From the NCBI GenBank assembly GCA_964607165.1, contig CAZSIT010000006.1, forward strand, positions 1-64,000: a DNA stretch of 64,000 nucleotides, written 5' to 3'. A program made the translations under genes and the position numbers. The stretch comes from DSPP01 sp964607165 (GTDB lineage Bacteria > Zixibacteria > MSB-5A5 > DSPP01). A model generated the notes under the pieces. That model was not told where the DNA came from, made no database searches, and worked only from the letters and a program-made list of their open reading frames with translations. Below are positions 8,848 through 16,573 of the stretch, piece by piece. Every line of letters starts with the position of its first letter. Position 1 is the first letter of the stretch.

Positions 8848-8945
8848 AACTACCCAAATTGAAGCGAAAACCTTTATCTTTTCTCTCGTATTACCTCCCT
8901 CTCAAAAAGAACCTAATATTCAACCGGCTTTTTGTCAAGCTAATA

Positions 8946-8975
8946 TTGGGTTTTATTGCAAAAAAACGCTATATT
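8946..8975 (+). promoter_or_regulatory. Candidate promoter giving a near-leaderless transcript
   Basis: TATATT at 8970-8975 lies 7 bases before the ATG at 8983, so a normal start site would fall at the start codon. The -35 match (TTGGGT, 8946-8951) is weak. Confidence 0.4.
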
Positions 8976-8982
8976 TAAGGAT

Positions 8983-10251
8983 ATGGACAAGGAAGCCGCC
9001 TATCAAGCATTTTTCAAACAAGCTTTTGGGCAGATTCGGGAGCAGTTTGAAAAGGAGCATTTGGGAAAAACTGCCGAGGTGCCAATCGTTTCCGAGTCGC
9101 TTTCAAAAGAAAGCCTGGAAGCTCTAAGTAAAATCTCATCCCAGCTTCCCCAAAATAAGCCCGCTTTAAATCTGGATGAGATGAAAAAGGCGCAAGACAA
9201 GATTTTGGCCTTATCCAATCTATCCGTAGATGTTTTTGAACTGCAAACCGAAAAGCGGGGGGTATGGACCCTGGTTAAATATGGCTGGTCTCTGAATACC
9301 CAACCCCAAATCCGGTTCAGGGGGGAAGCCCGGGTTTCCCGACTAAACCGAGGGCACCCGACGTTGAAAAATACCTTTAACCTTAGTAACGAACAGTTTC
9401 TGGACTTTAAAAGACTAAAGCTGATAAGTTGGGGGGAGCGATTCAATTTTTCCGACCCCTTTCAGGTAAGCTGGTGGGTGATTTTTTACCCTTATCATTT
9501 GTTAGGCCAGAACTGGCCGGAAAGATATCTAAGGGAAACATACAAGGAGCTAATTAAAGGCTCTCCCCCGACACCCGAAACGGCGCCTATTGAACGGCTG
9601 AATTTTCAAACCCTTTATCAAATTAAGCCAGAGCTCCAAACCGATGGACTAAAAGCTGACCCCGCGATGCAGCTTTTTCCGGGACTAAACCCTGAAGATT
9701 TGGCGGCAAAAGCGGTCGAAGCAATCCTGATTCCTCCCGTTCCGGAAGAAATAAAGCAGGTGTTTCAAACCGCCAAAAAGGCAGTTCAGTTTGGGTATTA
9801 CTACTACCCCTTTTTTACGGTAGCAATCCACTACTCCGCCTTGGCCTTGGAATCTTCAATTGTCCAGCGATATAATGTGGAACTAACTAAACCGGAAAAA
9901 GTGACTTTAAAAGGCCCTACTTTTGAAAGGGAGTTGGCGAAACCGACCCACAAACGGATTGAGGAAATAAGCCGGGCCAATAACACCCTTTTAAAAGAGC
10001 TTACCATTCAGCCCCGGGAGGTGGCGGTTAAAGGGAAGCTTTTCCCCCACTCCCGTTCCCTGCTTTCGGACTGGTTGGCGGAACGGAAAATTACCAGCCG
10101 CTGGGAGGTGGAGGAAATCCTAAAGTTTGCCTTAAAACTGCGCAACACCCTATCCCATCGGGAAGCCGAAACCAACCTCTTGCCGGAACAGGCCATCTCC
10201 TTTCTAAAGTCGGCGGCCTACCAGATTAACAAGATTTTTCATAATATTTAG
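8983..10251 (+). CDS. Unrecognised protein with HEPN-like C-terminal domain
   Basis: 422 residues, soluble, with no signal peptide. I do not recognise the N-terminal 260 residues, which are rich in aromatic and charged positions (VWTLVKYGWSLNTQPQIRFR). The C-terminal part looks like an all-helical HEPN domain. A first helix contains YPFFTVAIHYSALALESSIV, and a late helix carries LKFALKLRNTLSHREAE, where RNTLSH fits the Rx4-6H motif of HEPN nucleases; a last helix closes it. HEPN proteins are often RNases in toxin-antitoxin or antiviral systems, but many are inactive or have other roles. There is no obvious partner gene. The ATG at 8983 has a possible -10 box close upstream. Confidence 0.7.
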   Translation: MDKEAAYQAFFKQAFGQIREQFEKEHLGKTAEVPIVSESLSKESLEALSKISSQLPQNKPALNLDEMKKAQDKILALSNLSVDVFELQTEKRGVWTLVKYGWSLNTQPQIRFRGEARVSRLNRGHPTLKNTFNLSNEQFLDFKRLKLISWGERFNFSDPFQVSWWVIFYPYHLLGQNWPERYLRETYKELIKGSPPTPETAPIERLNFQTLYQIKPELQTDGLKADPAMQLFPGLNPEDLAAKAVEAILIPPVPEEIKQVFQTAKKAVQFGYYYYPFFTVAIHYSALALESSIVQRYNVELTKPEKVTLKGPTFERELAKPTHKRIEEISRANNTLLKELTIQPREVAVKGKLFPHSRSLLSDWLAERKITSRWEVEEILKFALKLRNTLSHREAETNLLPEQAISFLKSAAYQINKIFHNI

Positions 10252-10609
10252 ATATTTCCGACCTAATGGCTCGGAAATACCCCCCTGCCAAAAAATCTTA
10301 AAAAAAGTCCAAATAGTGCTTGACAAAACGATGGCAGGGTTTATATTAGGGGTGCGTTTAAGAAAAGTTAGATAGATAAAGACCCACCGAAAAGATAGCA
10401 AAGGCTGTCGTTTTTCCCTTTATATAAGGTTCAGTAAAGAAAACTAAGCTCAAGTCCTACATAGGCTTGGGCCCATAAAACGGCAGCCAACCGTAAACCG
10501 AACAATTTGATTTTGACAGTTCATCGAAGGCGAAAACTGTGGAGAAAGTGAAGCAACAGGAGAACGTGAAAAACAGAAACCGAGAGGTTCTTAAAATGAA
10601 GGAGGGCTT
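10252..10609. other. 358-base intergenic and 5' leader region
   Basis: It contains the promoter at 10320-10347 and an A/G-rich leader of about 250 bases before the giant HYR gene. A small hairpin can form around 10451-10469. I recognise no known riboswitch. AAGGAGG stands just before the ATG at 10610. Confidence 0.6.
10320..10347 (+). promoter_or_regulatory. Sigma70-type promoter of the giant HYR gene
   Basis: TTGACA at 10320-10325 and TATATT at 10342-10347, with a 16-base spacer. The predicted leader is about 255 bases. Confidence 0.7.
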
Positions 10610-13600
10610 ATGCGGGCAAGGCTAATGCTGGCAAAGCGAACTAAATCGTGTTTTACCCTAATCTTTAAAAAATGTAGTTCCCGACAGGACAAGTCGGGAC
10701 GTTACCTTTACCGAAGAGCCCTCCTTGCCATATTGCTTATACTTTTTGTTGGGTCTATAGGTGCGCCCAATTTAGCCTTGGGCTATATAACTCCTGAACC
10801 TACCGCCCCACCGAAGGCAAATTTAGACCAGGCCAAAAACGGCACCGCTGCTTCTCCCACCAGCCCGGTTGATTGGGTAAACGGTAACTTGGGTTCTTCC
10901 AATACTCATTACCGGGAAGGACATTCCGTCCCCTACCGGATGGTTTTCACCGACGTTGCTACGGGGTCGCATTACGTAACAATTGAATGGGACATTAAGC
11001 ACAGCGGTGCAAATGCCATTGACTATATAACCCACTTCAATCGGCTTTTGCCGCACACTTATGCTGGGCACGCTGCCATCCCTGCTATCGAAACCATCGA
11101 CCCGCTTTTAGGGCTGGGGATTGGGAGCCCAACGCCTACCACCTTCCCCATTCCCCCACCCAGTTCCGCCGGTTCATCAGTGCCGTTACCACTGCCGGGG
11201 CAGCCGCGCATTAGTTTCGATGCGCTGCCGGCTGGCGAAAAACTGATGACCATATATAACGGCACCATCACCGGCATAACCTACTTGAGCCAAGGGAACC
11301 TTCTCGCTGCCACAGCATCGACTCGCTGTTCAATCAGTTTCATTGCCGACAGCCCGACGGTGGTCCTGGCCTGGGGCGGCCATATTGGCAGTGCCGCGGA
11401 TTGGGGTTCCGGCAATTCGGCGGGCGGAATTAGCGGCTCTCCGTACCACACTCGTTTGATAGAATTTGACGGCGGCGGTGGCAATCAGGACCGCTCACTT
11501 TCTGCGCAGGCGGTCGTCCTGCCACCAACCTGCTCTATTTCCGGGCTGATCTCGGTTTGTTCGGGAACCTCTAATACCTATACGGCTATAACCAACGGCT
11601 GCAGTCCGACTTTCAGTTGGTCTTTTACCTCAAATACCTCCGGCGCCTCATTCTGTTCCGGAACTACCAGTTCGACGGTCTGCGTGAGCTCCGGCACGGG
11701 CGGTTCTTATACCCTTAGAGTAGATATTACAGCCTGCGATGGCGGAGCCACTTTCTGCGACACCACGGTAACCGTGAACGCGTTGCCCGGCTGTTCGGTT
11801 AACGGGCCGGATTCAGTTTGCCCCGGTTCCACCAATAATCATTGTGCCCCGGCGGGCCTCGGCTCCTACAGCTGGACTATTAGTGGTGGCGGCGGCACCA
11901 TAATAGGCTCCTCGACCGGCCAATGTGTTACCGTTCAAGCAAGCGGAACCTGCGGAACTTCTTATACCTTAAATTTAACGGTCACCGGCGCCTGCGCCAG
12001 CAGCTGCAGCAAAACGGTTCTGGTTAAAGACAACATTAAGCCGACTATTGTCTGTCCGGCCGATATCGTCGCCAGCAACGGCAACTGTTGCGCTAACGTC
12101 AGCTTTGCTCCCACCGTTAACGATAATTGCTCGGCAACCTTTGTCTGCACGCCTCCCTCCGGCTTCTGCTTCCCGGTGGGAATGACCACCGTCAAGTGCG
12201 TGGCAACGGATGTTTGCGGCAACAAAGATAGCTGCACCTTCAAGATTACGGTCACCGATACGACCAAACCGACTATCGTCTGTCCGGCTAATATTGTTAA
12301 GAACACCGATCCGGGTCTGTGCTGTGCGGCGGCGACTTTTGCGCCCACCACCGGCGACAACTGCCCGGGACAAACCTTTACTTGTACTCCCCCTTCGGGC
12401 ACCTGCTTCCCGGTCGGCGTGAATCCGGTAAAGTGTGTGGTGACCGATGCGGCGGGTAACAAGGATAGCTGCAGCTTTACGGTTACGGTTACCGACAATT
12501 CCAAACCGACCATTGTCTGCCCGTCCAACATCAGCAAGAGTAACGATCCCGGTCAGTGCTGCGCGGCGGCGACCTTTGCGCCCACCACCGGTGACAACTG
12601 CCCCGGAGAGACCTTTAGTTGCACGCCCCCTTCCGGCACCTGCTTCGGCATTGGGACGACTCCGGTCAAGTGCGTGGTGACTGATGCGGCGGGTAACAAG
12701 GACAGCTGCACTTTCACGGTGACGGTCAGCGACACCGAGCCGCCTTCCATAGTTTGTCCGGCCGACATCGTGGCCAGCAACGGCGGTTGCTGTGACGTCG
12801 TCAACTTTGCACCCACCGTTTCCGACAACTGCCCGGGAGAGACCTTTGCCTGTGTTCCGCCCTCCGGCTTCTGCTTCCCGGTCGGGATGACCACGGTAAC
12901 CTGTACGGCCACCGATGCCGCAGGCAATCAAACTCCCTGCAACTTCAAGATTACGGTCACCGATACGTCCAAACCGACTATCGTCTGCCCGGCTAATATT
13001 GTTAAGAACACCGATCCGGGCCTCTGCTGTGCGGTGGCGACCTTTGCACCTACCACCGGCGACAACTGCCCGGGAGAGACCTTTGTCTGCACGCCTCCTT
13101 CCGGCTTCTGCTTCCCAGTCGGCGTGAATCCGGTCAAGTGCGTGGTGACCGATGCGGCGGGTAACAAGGACAGCTGCACCTTCACAGTGACGGTCAGCGA
13201 CAATTCCAAACCGACCATTGTTTGCCCGGCCAACATAACCAAAGGCACCGACCCCGGTCTGTGCTGTGCCGTGGCGACTTTTGCGCCTACCACCGGCGAC
13301 AATTGCCCGGGAGAGATTTTTACCTGCACCCCGCCTTCCGGCACCTGCTTCGGCATTGGGACGACTCCGGTCAAATGCGTGGTGACTGATGCTTCCGGCA
13401 ACAAGGACAGCTGCACTTTCACGGTGACGGTCAGCGACAACTCCAAACCGACCATTGTTTGCCCGGCCAACATTACCAAAGGTACCGACCCCGGTCTCTG
13501 CTGCGCGGTGGCGACCTTTGCGCCAACGGTTGGTGATAATTGCCCCAATCCAACCTTCGTTTGCACGCCGCCTTCCGGCACCTGCTTCAACAAGGGAACG

Positions 13601-16432
13601 AATACTGTTAAATGTGTGGTGACCGATGCTTCCGGCAACAAAGACAGCTGCACGTTTACGGTAACGGTCAATGACAATACCAAGCCGACCATCACCTGCC
13701 CGGCCAATATCACCAAGGGCACCGACCCCGGTTTGTGCTGTGCGGTGGCGACCTTTGTACCTACGGTTGGTGACAATTGTCCCGGCCAGACTTTCACCTG
13801 CACGCCACCTTCCGGCACCTGCTTTAACGTCGGAACAAACACCGTTAAGTGCGTGGTGACCGACGCCGCCGGCAACAAGGACAGCTGCACCTTTACCGTA
13901 ACGGTTACTGACAATACCAAGCCGAACATCGCCTGCCCGGCTAACATCACCAAGGGCACCGACCCCGGTCTCTGCTGCGCGGTGGCGACCTTTGCGCCAA
14001 CGGTTGGTGACAATTGTCCCGGCCAGACTTTCACCTGCACGCCGCCTTCGGGAACTTGCTTTGCGATCGGGACAACCACGGTTAAGTGTGTGGTAACCGA
14101 CGCCGCAGGCAACAAGGACAGCTGCACCTTCACGGTGACGGTCAATGACAATACCAAGCCAAGCATAGTTTGCCCGGCCAACATCACCAAAGGCAACGAC
14201 CCCGGCCAGTGCTGTGCGGTGGCGACCTTTGCGCCGACGGTTGGCGACAACTGCCCTGGCCAGACTTTCAGCTGTACGCCACCTTCCGGTACCTGCTATC
14301 CGCTCGGCGTGAATACGGTCAAGTGCGTGGCAACCGACGCCGCCGGCAATAAAGACAGCTGCACCTTTACGGTCACCGTCAACGATACGACCAAGCCCTC
14401 CATCGCCTGCCCGCCTGATAAAATAACGCCTCCAAGACAACCCGGAGTCTGTCCGGGCCCGGTGGTGACCTATGAAGTACCGGCCACAGACAATTGCCCC
14501 GGTCCAATTACTGTAAATTGTATACCTCCATCGGGTTCGGCTTTCCCAGTTGGCATGACTACAGTTAACTGCACCGCTACCGATGCCGCTGGCAATCAGA
14601 GCTCTTGCAGCTTCAAAGTAACCGTGCCGGCAACAGACCCGACATTCTTTGAATGTAAGGATACCGCCAGCAGCGCGAGTGTAAACGCCGTGGTGCAGAT
14701 TCCGATACAAATTACTAATCCAAACCCGGCCTTTATTCTAAGCATCTGCGGCGCCACCCGGAATGGGTCGCCGGCCGTTCCCACCAATCCGCCGGCCATT
14801 CAGAACAACAATACTTTGGTTTGGGCGGTAAATGGGGACACCGGTTTCTGGTGCTTCTGCTTGAAACTTTCCGACGGATGCGATTCCGGCTTCTGCCAGG
14901 CATGCATCCAAGTCAACCCGCAGCAGTGTTTCCGGCTCTGCATTGAGACGGTTCATCCGCGGGTTCTGGGCGGAGATGTGAATGTATATATCAACAACTT
15001 GGTTGAAGCTTTCGACCCGGATGTTTTGCCTTACGGCGGGACCGTGGGCGGCTTTTCCTTCCTGCTCTCCTACGACTGTTCCTGCCTGCAGTTCATCAGC
15101 GCGGCAAAGGGAAGTCTGTTGGTTGAGCAGAGATGGGAGTTCTTCACCTACCGCTTTGGCGCATTGGGCAATGGCAACTGCGGTTCCGGCTGTCCAACCT
15201 GTCTGATTCGGATTGTGGCGATTGCGGACATCAACAACTCCAATATTCATCCGCCGCCTCCGCCGCGCAAGAACAAGGGACAGTGGGTTTGCTTGAAGTT
15301 CCGCACCTCCTCTGACCTGCGCTTGGCCGGGCTCTGCTGCCCGATTAACTGGTGGTGGTTCGATTGCTCCGACAACACCATCTCCGACTGGAGCGGCAAC
15401 ACGCTCTGGATAGTGGACTCTTTGTATACGCCGGAGGGCAATCCGATTGACTTGGCGACCACCTTCCCGACGGTCAATGTAGAGGCCTGCAGCACCCTCA
15501 CCGGAGGACCGGGAAAGCCGACTCCGAAACCGTGCATCATCTTCTGCAACGGCAAGATTTGCCTGCCGCCGATAGAGTCTTTGGACGACCGGGGTGATAT
15601 CAACCTGAACGGGCTTTCCAACGAGATTGCCGATGCGGTCTTGTTTGAAACCTACTTCATCTTTGGAACCAGCGTGTTCACCATCAGCGTGCCAGGCCAG
15701 ACCGCCGCTACCGACATCAACGGCGACGGCCGCCCCTTGACGATAGCCGACCTGGTGGCTTTAACCCGCATCATCACCGGTGACGCCAACCCGCTGCCCA
15801 AGGCCAATGCCGGCTTGGCTTCGGTTGACTTGAACTGGAGCTCGGACGGCAAGGAGTTGAAGTTTACCACTTCCAGCACTTCCGAGATAGGCGGCCTCTT
15901 CGTACGCTTTAAATACAGCGGCGACGCCTCCGAACAAAACCTGTCGGCTCTGGCAAACTCTATGAACCTTAAAGCCAACGTGGCTGAAGGCGAATTAAGA
16001 GTATTGATTAACTCCGACATCAAGGGAGCGATGATTCCGGCCGGCAAGGCGACCTTTACGGTGCCGATAGATGGAGAAGTTGAGTTCGTAGAAGCTCAAG
16101 CTTCCAACTATTTTGGCCAGAGCCTGCCGGTGGTGAACAAGGCGACGCCGATACCGACCGCTTTTGGATTGAGCCAGAACTATCCCAATCCGTTCAATCC
16201 AAAAACCAACTTTGTGCTCGCCTTGCCGGTGGCCAGCCACTACAATGTGACCATCTACAACCTGCTGGGCGAAGCGGTGCGCACCTTTGAGGGTGATGCT
16301 GCAGCCGGCAACAAGGTCATTACCTGGGATGCCACCGACCGCAACGGCAACGCGGTTTCTTCGGGACTTTACTTCTACAAAGCGGTCGCCGGACAGTTTG
16401 TGGCCAAAAAGAAAATGATTTTGATGAGGTAA
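10610..16432 (+). CDS. Giant secreted HYR-repeat protein with cohesin-like, dockerin-like and FlgD-like tail domains
   Basis: 1,940 residues, extracellular. It has a long basic n-region and a signal helix at about residues 38-60 (ALLAILLILFVGSIG). An unassigned region runs to about 305, then two PKD-like domains to about 470. Eleven HYR repeats of about 78 residues follow (about 473-1340), each with the pattern KPTIVCPANI..CC..DNCP..C.PPSG.C..V.C..TDA.GN.DSC. A cohesin-like domain (GGFSFLLSYDCSCLQFISA, about 1442-1627), a dockerin-like segment (DRGDINLNGL...DINGDGRPLTIADLV) and a beta-sandwich come next. The tail is FlgD-like with NYPNPFNPKTNF and ends KKKMILMR. Each HYR repeat has about eight cysteines, which suggests disulfide-rich rods. 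The start has AAGGAGG. Roles in adhesion or matrix are inferred. Confidence 0.9.
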   Translation: MRARLMLAKRTKSCFTLIFKKCSSRQDKSGRYLYRRALLAILLILFVGSIGAPNLALGYITPEPTAPPKANLDQAKNGTAASPTSPVDWVNGNLGSSNTHYREGHSVPYRMVFTDVATGSHYVTIEWDIKHSGANAIDYITHFNRLLPHTYAGHAAIPAIETIDPLLGLGIGSPTPTTFPIPPPSSAGSSVPLPLPGQPRISFDALPAGEKLMTIYNGTITGITYLSQGNLLAATASTRCSISFIADSPTVVLAWGGHIGSAADWGSGNSAGGISGSPYHTRLIEFDGGGGNQDRSLSAQAVVLPPTCSISGLISVCSGTSNTYTAITNGCSPTFSWSFTSNTSGASFCSGTTSSTVCVSSGTGGSYTLRVDITACDGGATFCDTTVTVNALPGCSVNGPDSVCPGSTNNHCAPAGLGSYSWTISGGGGTIIGSSTGQCVTVQASGTCGTSYTLNLTVTGACASSCSKTVLVKDNIKPTIVCPADIVASNGNCCANVSFAPTVNDNCSATFVCTPPSGFCFPVGMTTVKCVATDVCGNKDSCTFKITVTDTTKPTIVCPANIVKNTDPGLCCAAATFAPTTGDNCPGQTFTCTPPSGTCFPVGVNPVKCVVTDAAGNKDSCSFTVTVTDNSKPTIVCPSNISKSNDPGQCCAAATFAPTTGDNCPGETFSCTPPSGTCFGIGTTPVKCVVTDAAGNKDSCTFTVTVSDTEPPSIVCPADIVASNGGCCDVVNFAPTVSDNCPGETFACVPPSGFCFPVGMTTVTCTATDAAGNQTPCNFKITVTDTSKPTIVCPANIVKNTDPGLCCAVATFAPTTGDNCPGETFVCTPPSGFCFPVGVNPVKCVVTDAAGNKDSCTFTVTVSDNSKPTIVCPANITKGTDPGLCCAVATFAPTTGDNCPGEIFTCTPPSGTCFGIGTTPVKCVVTDASGNKDSCTFTVTVSDNSKPTIVCPANITKGTDPGLCCAVATFAPTVGDNCPNPTFVCTPPSGTCFNKGTNTVKCVVTDASGNKDSCTFTVTVNDNTKPTITCPANITKGTDPGLCCAVATFVPTVGDNCPGQTFTCTPPSGTCFNVGTNTVKCVVTDAAGNKDSCTFTVTVTDNTKPNIACPANITKGTDPGLCCAVATFAPTVGDNCPGQTFTCTPPSGTCFAIGTTTVKCVVTDAAGNKDSCTFTVTVNDNTKPSIVCPANITKGNDPGQCCAVATFAPTVGDNCPGQTFSCTPPSGTCYPLGVNTVKCVATDAAGNKDSCTFTVTVNDTTKPSIACPPDKITPPRQPGVCPGPVVTYEVPATDNCPGPITVNCIPPSGSAFPVGMTTVNCTATDAAGNQSSCSFKVTVPATDPTFFECKDTASSASVNAVVQIPIQITNPNPAFILSICGATRNGSPAVPTNPPAIQNNNTLVWAVNGDTGFWCFCLKLSDGCDSGFCQACIQVNPQQCFRLCIETVHPRVLGGDVNVYINNLVEAFDPDVLPYGGTVGGFSFLLSYDCSCLQFISAAKGSLLVEQRWEFFTYRFGALGNGNCGSGCPTCLIRIVAIADINNSNIHPPPPPRKNKGQWVCLKFRTSSDLRLAGLCCPINWWWFDCSDNTISDWSGNTLWIVDSLYTPEGNPIDLATTFPTVNVEACSTLTGGPGKPTPKPCIIFCNGKICLPPIESLDDRGDINLNGLSNEIADAVLFETYFIFGTSVFTISVPGQTAATDINGDGRPLTIADLVALTRIITGDANPLPKANAGLASVDLNWSSDGKELKFTTSSTSEIGGLFVRFKYSGDASEQNLSALANSMNLKANVAEGELRVLINSDIKGAMIPAGKATFTVPIDGEVEFVEAQASNYFGQSLPVVNKATPIPTAFGLSQNYPNPFNPKTNFVLALPVASHYNVTIYNLLGEAVRTFEGDAAAGNKVITWDATDRNGNAVSSGLYFYKAVAGQFVAKKKMILMR
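10679..10699. repeat. Short inverted repeat inside the signal-peptide n-region
   Basis: TCCCGAC and GTCGGGA flank a 7-base loop. The ACAAGTCGGGAC part recurs in the dispersed repeat at 53810-53883 (opposite orientation), suggesting that this stretch derives from the same repeat family. Confidence 0.5.
12029..14632 (+). repeat. Eleven tandem HYR-coding repeats of about 234 bases
   Basis: Tandem units each starting near KPTIVCP. Units 5-10 are the most alike (ANITKGTDPGLCCAVATF), which suggests recent internal duplication. Antiparallel long open frames across this block are by-products of the repeat. Confidence 0.9.
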
Positions 16433-16510
16433 CTCGATGCGGCATCCGGCCGCTTCTAACAACAACTCCCGACGAAACTTGTTCCAAAGGGTGGTTTGGG
16501 AGGCTCAGGA

Positions 16511-16547
16511 TATAACAGCCCGCCGCAAGGTGGGCTGTTATATTTTT
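16511..16547 (+). terminator. Intrinsic terminator between the two paralogous secreted-protein genes
   Basis: A 14-bp stem (16511-16524 with 16529-16542), a GCAA tetraloop and a TTTTT run. It lies 80 bases after the giant HYR gene and 27 bases before the next start, so it ends the first transcript or limits read-through. Confidence 0.85.
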
Positions 16548-16573
16548 GGAGGTTTTTGCAGAAGAACAAAAAA

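Noticed and set aside
12928..14250. Second long minus-strand frame with hydrophobic repeat units
   Set aside because: Same cause as above; it is the other antisense frame of the tandem HYR repeats.
12029..14632. Possible CRISPR-like array from regularly spaced repeats
   Set aside because: The unit is about 234 bases, fully coding and in frame; there is no spacer structure.
11975..14710. Very long open frame (911 codons) on the minus strand across the HYR repeats
   Set aside because: It is a by-product of the cysteine- and proline-rich repeat on the other strand. It has no start context and its repetitive Arg/Gly/Ala translation fits no protein family.
16496..16573. N-terminal extension of the second large secreted protein
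   Set aside because: The frame runs through an intrinsic terminator, and the signal peptide starts at the ATG at 16574.
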